Assembly (NCBI RefSeq): GCF_007748035.1
Contig: NZ_CP036278.1
Coordinates: forward strand, 4,216,001-4,280,000
Direction: 5' to 3'
DNA from: Aeoliella mucimassa
Lineage (GTDB): Bacteria > Planctomycetota > Planctomycetia > Pirellulales > Lacipirellulaceae
Length of the DNA: 64,000 nt
The translations under genes were made by a program, and so were the position numbers. Shown here in pieces: positions 1 through 8,805 of this stretch. The notes beneath the pieces were generated by a model. The model saw only the letters and a program-made list of their open reading frames with translations. It was not told the DNA's origin and did no database searches. Within the stretch, counting starts at the first letter, position 1, and each line of letters begins with the position of its first letter.

Positions 1-978
1 ACGGTTCCGCTCACCGATTCTCTGGCGTTGATGGTTCCCGTACGCGCTGGGCGGTGCCCTCAAATCACCATGCAAGTGGCCATTCCCTGCGATTGCGAGC
101 TACAAGTGCAGCTTCGCACCTGCAGTCGATTGGCAAGTTTCACTCCCGATACTTTGGTTGAACAAAAGCAGGTCGCCCTCAACACAGGTCCAGCGAGCCA
201 TCTAAACATTAAGCGATCCTCGGCAAGCACCTATGCGACGAATGGACCGTATCCTTCGGCGACCTCAGCGATGGAAACATCGACGGTTCCTCAGACTCAT
301 CGATGGCATCAAGTCGCGATCGACTTCGAGCACCACTTTACTGACGATGGATATGCGTTCGTCTGCTTCATGGCGAACCCCGACGTTACCATTCAGCTAA
401 GCAACCATCGCGTGTCGGGTTTATTGACACTCACCCAGCGAGGAGATCGCAAAGTTGCCCGCGGGGCGGTGCAGTCGCCTCCCGCGGACAGTGGTATCGA
501 CACATTTGAGTTTTGGCTGCCGGAGCGTCGCCCAGGCGGCAAGAACATTGCTGCGAGATTCTCTCCACCCGTCTCCGGTTTTCAGGGAGTCAATCTGGTA
601 AACGGCTGGAGTCGACCGACCACAGCCCCCAATTGCTGGACAGCTGCGTTGAGTGATCCCGCCCCCGTGGTGGAGTTGCAATGGGACGAGATTCAATCGA
701 TCCAACGAATCGCGCTGTCGTTCGATACCGACTTCGACCACGCAATGGAAACCGTATTGATGGGGCATCCGGAACGGATCATGCCTTTATGCGTTCAGCG
801 ATATCGAGTGTGGGAAATGCATGGCGAACTGCTGTGCGAGAAGCACGACAATCATCAAACCCGTAACGAAATCACTTTCGACAAGCCGATACGCACCGAT
901 CGATTGCGTGTGGAAATCGATCACCCCAGCCCCCACGTACCCGCCAGTTTGTTTAGCATCAGCTGCTATGCGGAGTGA
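1..978 (+). CDS. C-terminal part of a FAD-dependent oxidoreductase-like protein (5' end outside window)
   Basis: The reading frame is open from base 1 with no convincing start inside the window, so this is the 3' portion of a gene that begins upstream; about 325 codons are visible. The last ~110 residues (VELQWDEIQSIQRIALSFD, then a V-E-I-D segment and final ISCYAE) match in layout the C-terminal ~100 residues of the complete FAD-dependent oxidoreductase at 3898-6312 (LDLSWDSVQAIGLIELTF, final EIRCYTDLQ). That tail resembles a discoidin/galactose-binding beta-sandwich. The two genes are therefore probably paralogues, lying in opposite orientation on either side of the sugar symporter. The catalytic FAD domain itself is not visible, so the enzymatic role is inferred from the paralogue only. 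Confidence 0.7.
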   Translation, partial: TVPLTDSLALMVPVRAGRCPQITMQVAIPCDCELQVQLRTCSRLASFTPDTLVEQKQVALNTGPASHLNIKRSSASTYATNGPYPSATSAMETSTVPQTHRWHQVAIDFEHHFTDDGYAFVCFMANPDVTIQLSNHRVSGLLTLTQRGDRKVARGAVQSPPADSGIDTFEFWLPERRPGGKNIAARFSPPVSGFQGVNLVNGWSRPTTAPNCWTAALSDPAPVVELQWDEIQSIQRIALSFDTDFDHAMETVLMGHPERIMPLCVQRYRVWEMHGELLCEKHDNHQTRNEITFDKPIRTDRLRVEIDHPSPHVPASLFSISCYAE

Positions 979-981
979 GTC

Positions 982-1112
982 TCACTCCGAAAGCTCTTCT
1001 GCCGGATTTGCGGATACGATGATTTTTCGAATCACCCCCATCGTGAGCAGTCCGCAAACCGTACCAGCCGTGAGTAAGTAGCCAGATTGCTGAGAATTGA
1101 GAGTTGCCAACG
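982..1112 (-). pseudogene. Detached 3' end of the sodium:solute symporter gene
   Basis: If the IS element (1113-2146) and one copy of its 9-bp target duplication are removed, the minus-strand frame of the symporter at 2156-3870 continues through this stretch for 39 codons to a TGA at 982-984. The restored tail contains a hydrophobic helix (GYLLTAGTVCGLLTMGVI), a basic turn (RKIIV) and ends NPAEELSE. This piece now lies beyond the element and has no start signal of its own. It is direct evidence that the insertion is young, since the frame is still intact. Confidence 0.85.
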
Positions 1113-2146
1113 GCCTTGTTGAACAATTAGTCACAAACCTCCGTAAAAACTAACGTGGAATGGAACCACGTACCTTTTTTACGGAGATCGAACATGGCTA
1201 CGAAAGAAAAACGAACCTACAAAGTCACGAACTGGAAGGAGTATAACAAGTCGCTCATCGAGCGTGGAAACATCACTATTTGGTTTAGCGACGAGGCGTT
1301 GGAGAACTGGGAACATCCTAACGACCAGACAAAAGTCGGTCGCCCTTTTGTCTTCAGCGATACGGCGATCGAGTGCTTGCTGACGATTCGCGAACTGCTG
1401 AAACTTCCCTATCGGCAGACTGAGGGATTCGGCCGCTCGCTGGTGGCGATGTTGGGCGTCGAGGCAGCGATTCCCAATTATTCTTCGCTCGCCAAGCGAG
1501 CCAGCAAGCTGAATGTTTCGCTCGATATCGCTAACAAGAGGGGCGACATCGATATCGTGGTGGATAGCACCGGCATGAAAGTGTTTGGCGAGGGCGAATG
1601 GAAGATGCGGACGCATGGCAAGTCGAAGCGGCGGACATGGCGGAAGCTGCATTTGTCGGTGAATCCTGACACCCGCGAGATTGTGGCGGAGATTTTGACC
1701 GAGAACAGTTGCCACGATGCCGATGCGGTTCCCGAAATGCTGGAGCAGGTGGAGCAGCCCGTAAAAAAGTTTCACGGCGACGGTAGTTACGACAAGTGGA
1801 AGGTTTATGAAGGGCTGGAATCCGAAGGCATTGAGCCGGTGATTCCGCCGCAGCACAACGCCAAGATCAAACAACATGGCAACTCTGCGGAGGAGCCTTT
1901 GCCCCGGGACGAGGCAATTCGTCAGATTCGACGCAAGGGGCGTAGGAGTTGGAAAGAGGAAGTGGGCTATCATCGTAGAAGCTTGGCGGAAACGACCATG
2001 TACCGAGTGAAACAAAGCTTTGGGAGCCATCTCAAAAACCGAGTATTCGAAAACCAACAAACGGAAGCCCGCTTGCGCTGTAAAATCATCAATCAATTCA
2101 CCCAACTCGGGCTTCCACAGTTCGAGTGGAGTTAGTCAACAAGGCC
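1113..2146 (+). mobile_element. IS5-family (IS903-like) insertion sequence, 1034 bp
   Basis: The element is bounded by terminal inverted repeats starting GGCCTTGTTGA at both ends (1113-1123 and, inverted, 2136-2146), with weaker similarity further in. It is flanked by a perfect 9-bp direct repeat GTTGCCAAC (1104-1112 and 2147-2155). The 9-bp duplication, ~1.03 kb length, GGCTTTGTTGA-like termini and a single transposase are hallmarks of the IS903 group of IS5. It sits inside the minus-strand symporter gene. Intact ends, intact duplication and an intact transposase suggest a recent, potentially active copy. Confidence 0.93.
1194..2135 (+). CDS. IS903-like transposase, IS5 family
   Basis: This 313-residue DDE transposase would cut and re-join the element's ends. 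The catalytic acids are recognisable: D124 in VVDSTGMKVFGEGEW, D196 in FHGDGSYD and E267 in HRRSLAETTMYRVK, with the Y-R-K signature around the glutamate; the spacing agrees with IS903 (D121, D193, E259). ATG 1194 is preferred over an in-frame upstream start because GGAG lies at 1182-1185. The frame is intact and fills nearly the whole element. Nothing else is encoded in the insertion. Confidence 0.95.
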   Translation: MATKEKRTYKVTNWKEYNKSLIERGNITIWFSDEALENWEHPNDQTKVGRPFVFSDTAIECLLTIRELLKLPYRQTEGFGRSLVAMLGVEAAIPNYSSLAKRASKLNVSLDIANKRGDIDIVVDSTGMKVFGEGEWKMRTHGKSKRRTWRKLHLSVNPDTREIVAEILTENSCHDADAVPEMLEQVEQPVKKFHGDGSYDKWKVYEGLESEGIEPVIPPQHNAKIKQHGNSAEEPLPRDEAIRQIRRKGRRSWKEEVGYHRRSLAETTMYRVKQSFGSHLKNRVFENQQTEARLRCKIINQFTQLGLPQFEWS

Positions 2147-3870
2147 GTTGCCAACACAAAGAACACCAGCGATTGGGTACCTAAGCTAATGGCCACGATG
2201 CGTAGCGGCAAATCCAGCATGGTCTGCGAAGTACTCTCGCTCAATCGCTTCTCCAACATGGCTGCTTGCTTAGCTCCTGGGTTTACTGATCTTCCCAATA
2301 ACTCACACAGGATAAGCACCGCCGCAGGTACGAGCGTGCCCACGAGGATCTCGGCAACACGCATATTCGAATGAATCCACGATACATCCTCTGCACCGAA
2401 CTTCAGGTAAGCCGCACAAGCGGCCGTGACCACCACGGTGAGCACGGTAGCCCCCGCGCCGATCTTGTCGGAAAACAGTCCCCAAATAGTCGGCAACACC
2501 ATCGGCCCAACAAACAGCCCGGTGATGGTGAGAATCACGCCTTCGGCTCCTCCCATTTTGGGTACTGCCAAGGCCAGCGCAATGAAGAGAGCCCCGATGA
2601 GCACCGTGAGCACCCGTCCTACGGCGACCAGGTGCGATTCGCTAACCGCTGGTCCCCGCATCTTTGCGTAGATGTCGTTGGTGATCGCCCCGGCGAGCAC
2701 GTTGAGCTCCGAGTTGGCCATGCTTGCCGTGGCGGCGAACATCGAGGCCATCATCATGCCGAGCAGTCCGACGGGAGCCACCCGCCGACAGGCACGAATA
2801 TAAGCAGCTTCAGCCTTGCGATCGATTGCCCCGCTACGCACCTTCGCAGTACCTTCGCTCGAGAGCTTTTCAAAAGCCCCTTCCGCGATTGCTTGCTGAT
2901 CGGAAGCGGAGAGTTCGCTGACTTTGAACGCTGGATAGTACGCGACCAAATCGGCATTCAACTCTTCGGGAATGGGATCGATCACACGATAAACCATGGC
3001 CGGTGTCATCCAAACGATGGGAGTTACCAGATAGAGCAAACCGAACAACGTAGCACTCAACACTGCGTCTCGGGGGGTCGGCACGCAGGTCAATCGCTGC
3101 ACGAACGCCCACTCTCCCCCGATCTTCATCGCGTGGATGACGATCCAGCCAACGAGAAACCACCACGTGAAGTCGCTGGCCACCGGCGAGAAGAATCCTT
3201 CTGGCACCGATTGCCCAATGGCCTCGACTCCTCCCGCTTCGGCAACGATCAGTGGTACCACGATCGCCACCGAAGAAGTCAGCACAACAAACTGCATCAT
3301 GTCGGTCACCAAGACCGACCAGAGCCCCCCGAATACCGTGTAGCCGATGATTGCTATGCCTGCGATCACGATAGCCGCTTCGGTAGAAATTCGGCCGTGT
3401 TCGTTAGCGAGAAACGAGTCGCTAGGGATCGGCATCAGCTCGCAACTGATCACGGCCAGCGAGTAAATCGACACGGCAACACCGATCAGCCTGGCCGCCA
3501 TGAGCAACCAGGTATACATCTGCACGACTCCAGGACCGTAGCGGTAGTAAATGAACTCGGCAGCCGAGTTGGCGCCGGTGTTGCGCCAACGCCGGGCGAG
3601 AAACGCAGCGACCAAAAGCGCAGCAACTCCGAGCGCCATGCAGATGCTTACCGAGACCAGCCCGTACTTAAAAGCGATTCCTCCCCATACGACGAAAGTC
3701 CCCGAGCTGAACATCGTCATATAGGCACTCAAGCCCGATAGCCACCAAGGCGATTGATTGCCGGCTGAGAAGAGGTCGTTCGACGATTTCACACGGCGAG
3801 CCAACCAGGGCCCCACCAAAAGCGGCAGGACCAAGTAGAAGACGATCAGTGTGTAGTCCCAGGCATGCAT
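2098..3870 (-). CDS. Sodium:solute symporter (SSS family), C terminus replaced by IS sequence
   Basis: This is a polytopic inner-membrane sodium-coupled transporter with the typical SSS opening (YTLIVFYLVLPLLVGPWLAR, then SAGNQSPWWLSGLSAYMTMF) and more than ten hydrophobic segments. The substrate is probably a sugar or sugar acid, judged from the operon rather than from residues. The start follows GAGAGGATACCTGGC and lies 27 bases after the stop of the FAD oxidoreductase gene. The native product would be about 614 residues. The current frame keeps residues 1-575 and then reads 15 residues (ALLTNSTRTVEARVG) from the IS end, losing the last membrane helix. The core fold may survive, but function is uncertain. 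Confidence 0.9.
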   Translation of the reverse strand: MHAWDYTLIVFYLVLPLLVGPWLARRVKSSNDLFSAGNQSPWWLSGLSAYMTMFSSGTFVVWGGIAFKYGLVSVSICMALGVAALLVAAFLARRWRNTGANSAAEFIYYRYGPGVVQMYTWLLMAARLIGVAVSIYSLAVISCELMPIPSDSFLANEHGRISTEAAIVIAGIAIIGYTVFGGLWSVLVTDMMQFVVLTSSVAIVVPLIVAEAGGVEAIGQSVPEGFFSPVASDFTWWFLVGWIVIHAMKIGGEWAFVQRLTCVPTPRDAVLSATLFGLLYLVTPIVWMTPAMVYRVIDPIPEELNADLVAYYPAFKVSELSASDQQAIAEGAFEKLSSEGTAKVRSGAIDRKAEAAYIRACRRVAPVGLLGMMMASMFAATASMANSELNVLAGAITNDIYAKMRGPAVSESHLVAVGRVLTVLIGALFIALALAVPKMGGAEGVILTITGLFVGPMVLPTIWGLFSDKIGAGATVLTVVVTAACAAYLKFGAEDVSWIHSNMRVAEILVGTLVPAAVLILCELLGRSVNPGAKQAAMLEKRLSESTSQTMLDLPLRIVAISLGTQSLVFFVLATALLTNSTRTVEARVG

Positions 3871-3897
3871 GCCAGGTATCCTCTCAGCGGAGCCAGC

Positions 3898-6312
3898 TCA
3901 TTGGAGGTCGGTGTAGCAACGTATTTCATTGATTGCGGCCGATGGATCGCCGTTGGTACGAGTCACCGTGATTCGCAACTTTCGAGTCTCGATTCCCCGT
4001 GGCAACCTATGAATCCCCCTCCGCTGGTAGTTATCGGTGCATGTAGCCACAGTTTGCCATTCTCCATCTACTTCACACTGAATGGAATAGTCAGCGGGAG
4101 TCTGAGGATCGCGATAGTGAGGAGCGTAGGCATGGTACTCACGGAGCAAATGGCCAGGAAACGTCAGCTCGATCAGGCCGATCGCCTGCACCGAATCCCA
4201 CGACAGATCGAGCCATTGCGGGAGCGGTTGATTGGGATCGGAACGCCACACATTGGTAGATCGGTGGGGGCGAGTTGTACCCGACAGTACCATGCTTGCA
4301 GGATAAGCCGACTGGTGTGGCATCACCCGAACACTCAAGGTCGACCCATTCGCGAATCGACGCATTTTCTCTGCACCAATTTGATAGTAGCTGGTCATCC
4401 CGGGCTCGATGTTGCCAGCGGTAAGCCATTCAACAGCAGGATTTGTAAGCAGATCGAGTCGCAAGTATTGCGGGTGTTCGGCAATTTGAGCAGCGTCCAG
4501 TTGCACCGACCAGTCGACCCACTGCTCCTCGCCTGGCAACACCTGCAGCATTGCCGTAGCGAGCGATGGGCCCGGTTCGACGCGGTAGTCCCACACATGG
4601 TCGACCGCGTAGATGGCCGCTTCGACCGACTGCGGTGTTCCACTGCGATTAGTTAAACAGACCGACACCACATCGATACCTTCATGCCCAATGGCAATGA
4701 GCTGACCTTTGCGACTGTCGAGCTGCTGCTGGTGGTATTGCGGTTGGTCTCGCCACTCGGCAAGCCCCGCGTGACAACCTTGCGTATGAGGTCCCGCTTC
4801 GCTAACCTGGGCGTCGCTGCTTGATGTCGCCGTCGCCAGGCGGGCGAGATCGCACGTGTCTTGGTTTCGCACGTTGGGCAGAAAGCATCCCTCTCGCAAC
4901 AACGTTTGCTGAATCGCAGCAATCGCATCGCCATGCGACAACTCGGCGGTGGCTATTTTGTTTCTCACCGCGTAAGCGGCAGCGGTTCCGCACGCCTGTC
5001 CCATCAAGGCCGTGGTGCCCATCACGCGCATGGTGCCCAGCGCCGCGTGCGAAGCACTAATATTGCGCCCTGCCATCAAGAGATTAGTGGCATCCTTTGC
5101 CATCAGACAACGCAGCGGAATGCCATAAGGACCACAGTACGACTTCACGGAATACTCCGAGAAGGTGTTGTATTCCTGCTCGCCAGCCGAGCAGGGTTCG
5201 CTTGAGTTTGCCAACAATCCACCGGGAGTGTGTAAATCGACAAACCATCCACCGAAGGCAACTTCGTCTTCAAACACAGTGCGATTCTGAACATCGTGCT
5301 CGGTCACAAAGTACCGCCCGATGATCCTGCGGCTCTCCCGTTTACCGGGAACTTGCCCGATCCAATCGAGGGCGTAGTTCTTCGCTCGGTCTTTCATCAC
5401 GGGGTCACGGTTTTTGATCCAGTCCCACACGCCGAGCGTATGCCGCGTCAGCTCGTGGCGAATATCCTCGTTGTCGTAGATCGTGTGATAAGGCACGCCG
5501 ATTTCGAGCCACCAGTAGCCGCCGCGTTCTTCCTTTGGCAGGCGACCTTGATCGTAGAAATAGCTGGCGTCTTCGTGCTTGATGGCCCAGTCGGGCGCGT
5601 GGTAGGTAACGGGGTAACCCAAGTCTTTAGCGCGAAAGTGAATACTGCTCCCCATCGTATCGGTACTTGGCTGCAGCGGAGCGTGTGGCTCGTTGAACTC
5701 CTCTCGCCCCTCGCTGCCCATCCGCCACTCACACCCCGCCCGATCGCCCACCAATCCATCGCCGGTGCAATCAATAAACATCCGTCCGCGGATCGTGAGT
5801 TCGAGTTCGGCGTTCAGCACCAAGGCTTTCACCTCGGCGATGGTTGCCGGCTGGTTGCCATGACACGTCGGGCGATGACTATAGCCATACTGATGAGTGA
5901 CTTCGTCCAGTAGATCAGCCCAGGACGAGCTTACTCCTTCTCCCTGCAGTACAACTTCCTGAATGTTGGTGTTCAAGTGCACGGTTAAGTTCGCTGTGGA
6001 TACAGCCATATTGTAGAGCACGAGGTCCCACACGCTGTTAGTCCAGCCATTCTCGTAGACCTCCGCGTGGTTCATCGCTCGCTCTTCGATGAGCAACTCG
6101 GAGATAATGCCCGTCTCACGTGCATAAGCATGAAAGGCAGCCGCTCCGTGGGGAGTCACGCCGATTTCCGAAGAACTATTGCCTCCAAGCACCGGGCGAT
6201 TGTGGATGAGCACCGTGCTGGCGCCGCCCCGCGCCGAGGCGACTGCTGCACAGAAGCCGGCTAGACCTCCGCCGCAGACAACTACCTCGTACTCTTCGGT
6301 TTTGCGTTTCAT
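3898..6312 (-). CDS. FAD-dependent oxidoreductase with C-terminal discoidin-like domain
   Basis: This 804-residue protein begins with a dinucleotide-binding fold (VVCGGGLAGFCAAVASARGG at ~11-30, then a G-G-N-S-S-S-E-I-G motif) and has a second FAD-contact region near LLMAGRNISASHAALGTMRV, typical of the FAD_oxidored (PF12831) family common in planctomycete polysaccharide loci. The last ~110 residues form a separate beta-sandwich-like region resembling F5/8 type C domains. No signal peptide is evident. It lies 47 bases after the GH30-like gene and 27 before the symporter, which suggests co-transcription. Its substrate is unknown; oxidation of a sugar or sugar acid fits the context. The partial gene at 1-978 is a likely paralogue. 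Confidence 0.85.
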   Translation of the reverse strand: MKRKTEEYEVVVCGGGLAGFCAAVASARGGASTVLIHNRPVLGGNSSSEIGVTPHGAAAFHAYARETGIISELLIEERAMNHAEVYENGWTNSVWDLVLYNMAVSTANLTVHLNTNIQEVVLQGEGVSSSWADLLDEVTHQYGYSHRPTCHGNQPATIAEVKALVLNAELELTIRGRMFIDCTGDGLVGDRAGCEWRMGSEGREEFNEPHAPLQPSTDTMGSSIHFRAKDLGYPVTYHAPDWAIKHEDASYFYDQGRLPKEERGGYWWLEIGVPYHTIYDNEDIRHELTRHTLGVWDWIKNRDPVMKDRAKNYALDWIGQVPGKRESRRIIGRYFVTEHDVQNRTVFEDEVAFGGWFVDLHTPGGLLANSSEPCSAGEQEYNTFSEYSVKSYCGPYGIPLRCLMAKDATNLLMAGRNISASHAALGTMRVMGTTALMGQACGTAAAYAVRNKIATAELSHGDAIAAIQQTLLREGCFLPNVRNQDTCDLARLATATSSSDAQVSEAGPHTQGCHAGLAEWRDQPQYHQQQLDSRKGQLIAIGHEGIDVVSVCLTNRSGTPQSVEAAIYAVDHVWDYRVEPGPSLATAMLQVLPGEEQWVDWSVQLDAAQIAEHPQYLRLDLLTNPAVEWLTAGNIEPGMTSYYQIGAEKMRRFANGSTLSVRVMPHQSAYPASMVLSGTTRPHRSTNVWRSDPNQPLPQWLDLSWDSVQAIGLIELTFPGHLLREYHAYAPHYRDPQTPADYSIQCEVDGEWQTVATCTDNYQRRGIHRLPRGIETRKLRITVTRTNGDPSAAINEIRCYTDLQ

Positions 6313-6359
6313 GAATCGTCTATGTCTTCGTTACGCAGGTTTCGCCCGCTTAATTGGCG

Positions 6360-8399
6360 TCATTGCTGCACCCAGAACTCCCACACCAGATCGGGCACGG
6401 TCGCGTTGAGCACCGGGCCCTGCTGTGCTCCCACCGGCACCCCCATGAATCCCTCGCCAGATTCGTCGGGCGTGTAGCGATACCCTCTAAACTCCGCGTC
6501 GGGTAGCTGTGTGTCGACTTGGAACTGATAGTCGCTCCAGCATCGATTCGAGAGCACTACTACTAGCTTTCCATCGGGTCGCTTGAAGGCCAGAATCCGC
6601 ATATCGTGGTCAAACGCCTCTTCTGTGACTTTGACCACGGTGCTATCCCATGGCATGTACTTTAGAAAACCGACCACGGAGTGCCAGTTGTACTTGTTCC
6701 AGGTCCAGTGCCCTGGCTCGAGTTCGGCGACGATTTCCTCGGGAGTGAACTTTTCCAGCAACTCTACCGATGCTCCTATTGGTAAGTCGTCTTCGGCGAT
6801 TGGACACTCCACGCCATCAATGGCTCGCACCAGCACTGCGTGAGGCACCCCGTAGTATCCGTTGGCCAGCTTGCCCGTATGCGATGGAACGCGCACCACG
6901 CCCGGCCCAACGGTTCGGCGATAGACGGCATCTCGCTCCTCATAACTCCAGAGCGTTTTGTAGTCAGTCTTCTCCCACCCAGCGATTTCGAGAGGCCCTC
7001 CCCGCTCATGCGCGAGTAGATAGACTTCGCAAGGCTTGCTCACCGAAAACTCATAGCTGCTGGCGGGTTGAAACCCATCGCCCCGCGGAACCGTAAGGCA
7101 ATAGGTGCCAATTAACGGATCCGACACACCCTTGAGCAAGTGGTCATCGCTGCACCGACGGGCCACGGCGTACGCCAACTCTCGTGGCTCCTCTGGCGGT
7201 GAGTCACTCGGGTCGAGTGGCATCCAATACCCCAACGCGTAACCACTCGCTTCGGAGTTCGTACAAGGCTTCAGTGCGTGAATCCAATACCAAGTTGGCG
7301 ATTGGGCCAACTGGTACCAATTCATGATGTTTTGCACCGTATTGTGACATCGATCGCGAGTGGCCGGACCATCCAGATACTCATACTCATTTTGATAAAG
7401 CGGTAATGGTTGCGAAATGCTGTTTCGCGTCTCACGTACAATCTTAGGAACAATTGCCGAGTCTTCCCCAATTGCATGCACCACCAACGCATCGACATAC
7501 TTGGCGTACTCCGTCCGCATGACAGGTGCAATGTATTGCGGCGATCCATACATCGTGTCGGCAATGATCTTGATCGATGGATCATGATCCCGAATGGCAG
7601 GAGCAACCGCCTTGAAGACCTCGCCGTACTGCTCTTTGGTGTAGTAACAAGTTGAGTAGGCGTTGTTCACCCAAGGTTCGTTACTCAGCCCCCACTGATC
7701 GATGCGGAAGCCTGCATTCTTGAGCGTTTGGATGTCTTGCACTCTCGCGTCGGCAAAATCGCGCAGGAAACGCTTGACGTCGCCGTGGTAGACGGGGTCG
7801 TTCGCGAATTGTCGCCCGTAACAGCGAAGGATGTTCTTGCCATCTTGCGTGTCGACATAATTGCGATTGGCCTTCCAAAATGGTGGTGGAGTCCAGTACT
7901 CAAACGAAAGTCCCTCGACACCCGCGTTATCGAGCAATGCTTGCAACTCCTCAAGCTGGTTAGGCCAGCGAGGTTTTAACACCTTTTGATCGTCGTCAGT
8001 TCCGCGCCAGTAAAGCCCCCCCGCCAGTCGACAATAGCGAAACCCACTCAGCATCTCGTTGGCCAACCTGTCTCGCTCCTCGGGTACCAAGTCGCGGGGT
8101 ACGCTGGTCCTCTCCTCCGGCAAGCCTTGATTACCGGAGCGGATCGAGTCGCACTGAATTTCGAACCCCATGCCCCAGACCAGTTGCTGCGGTTGGTCGA
8201 CATGCACCACGTACCGCCCTGTGGTTGGGGCTGGATTTTCGCGCATCGGGCGCAATACAGGATACTTTGCTTGAGCCGGTCCAATCGACATGACGACCAG
8301 CCATCCTCCGATGAACCACATCCACCAATGCTTGCTTGCCAGGTCGTTACGCAACGCGCACCGAACTGACACCTGTTCAATCAACGAGCAAAGCTCCAT
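6360..8399 (-). CDS. Secreted GH30-like glycoside hydrolase
   Basis: This 679-residue protein has a long n-region, a hydrophobic core (WWMWFIGGWLVVMSIG) and a likely cleavage after AQA, so it is exported. The following beta/alpha barrel carries WGLSNEPWVNN with the probable acid/base E241 and PLYQNEYEY with the probable nucleophile E338. This NEP/NE arrangement is that of clan GH-A, closest to GH30 (glucuronoxylanase/glucosylceramidase-type). A beta-sandwich region follows. ATG 8399 is chosen because GGGGAGA stands 8 bases upstream; an in-frame upstream ATG (8444) lacks such a site. It is the first gene of the minus-strand sugar operon, and xylan-type substrates are plausible because a XylR-like regulator is divergent. 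Confidence 0.75.
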   Translation of the reverse strand: MELCSLIEQVSVRCALRNDLASKHWWMWFIGGWLVVMSIGPAQAKYPVLRPMRENPAPTTGRYVVHVDQPQQLVWGMGFEIQCDSIRSGNQGLPEERTSVPRDLVPEERDRLANEMLSGFRYCRLAGGLYWRGTDDDQKVLKPRWPNQLEELQALLDNAGVEGLSFEYWTPPPFWKANRNYVDTQDGKNILRCYGRQFANDPVYHGDVKRFLRDFADARVQDIQTLKNAGFRIDQWGLSNEPWVNNAYSTCYYTKEQYGEVFKAVAPAIRDHDPSIKIIADTMYGSPQYIAPVMRTEYAKYVDALVVHAIGEDSAIVPKIVRETRNSISQPLPLYQNEYEYLDGPATRDRCHNTVQNIMNWYQLAQSPTWYWIHALKPCTNSEASGYALGYWMPLDPSDSPPEEPRELAYAVARRCSDDHLLKGVSDPLIGTYCLTVPRGDGFQPASSYEFSVSKPCEVYLLAHERGGPLEIAGWEKTDYKTLWSYEERDAVYRRTVGPGVVRVPSHTGKLANGYYGVPHAVLVRAIDGVECPIAEDDLPIGASVELLEKFTPEEIVAELEPGHWTWNKYNWHSVVGFLKYMPWDSTVVKVTEEAFDHDMRILAFKRPDGKLVVVLSNRCWSDYQFQVDTQLPDAEFRGYRYTPDESGEGFMGVPVGAQQGPVLNATVPDLVWEFWVQQ

Positions 8400-8805
8400 G
8401 ACAGCTATCTCCCCGGTTGCCTCTCTCGGATTGCGATGCGACACCAGTCGTACACGAAAGCATCGCCTGGGCTACCAGCTTTTAGTTCCAAGCAGAACAG
8501 ATTAGGCAGCAACCGCAGGCTCGTTCATCGAAAAGAGTGGACGCCTGATCGCGAGTCTTCTCGCCTTGTCGACTTGGCGACGATGATCCTTCACGCAGTT
8601 TGTGACCGATCTTCGCTACCAGCGACTCCTTTAAAGAACTGAAGTTTAGCCCTGAAACAAGTTGCAATCCAAGGTGCAAATGCGCAATAATACAAAACAA
8701 TTACGTCACTGGCGGATTCGGCAGGGGTGTCAGGCGCATCGGGGTTGTTCCCCACAAACACCTTGCCGACCTTTTCTTCGCTCTAGTTACAACTTGAACA
8801 ACGGC
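8400..8805. promoter_or_regulatory. Divergent control region of the GH30 operon and XylR-type gene
   Basis: No gene is seen in these 406 bases. They separate the minus-strand glycosidase operon from the plus-strand regulator, so both promoters should lie here. A cluster of similar half-sites, TTGCAA (8662-8667), TGCAAA (8675-8680) and GCGCAA (8682-8687), is followed by an A/T-rich stretch around TAATAC (8688-8693). These could be regulator or promoter contacts, but no clean palindrome was found and the assignment is weak. Confidence 0.35.
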
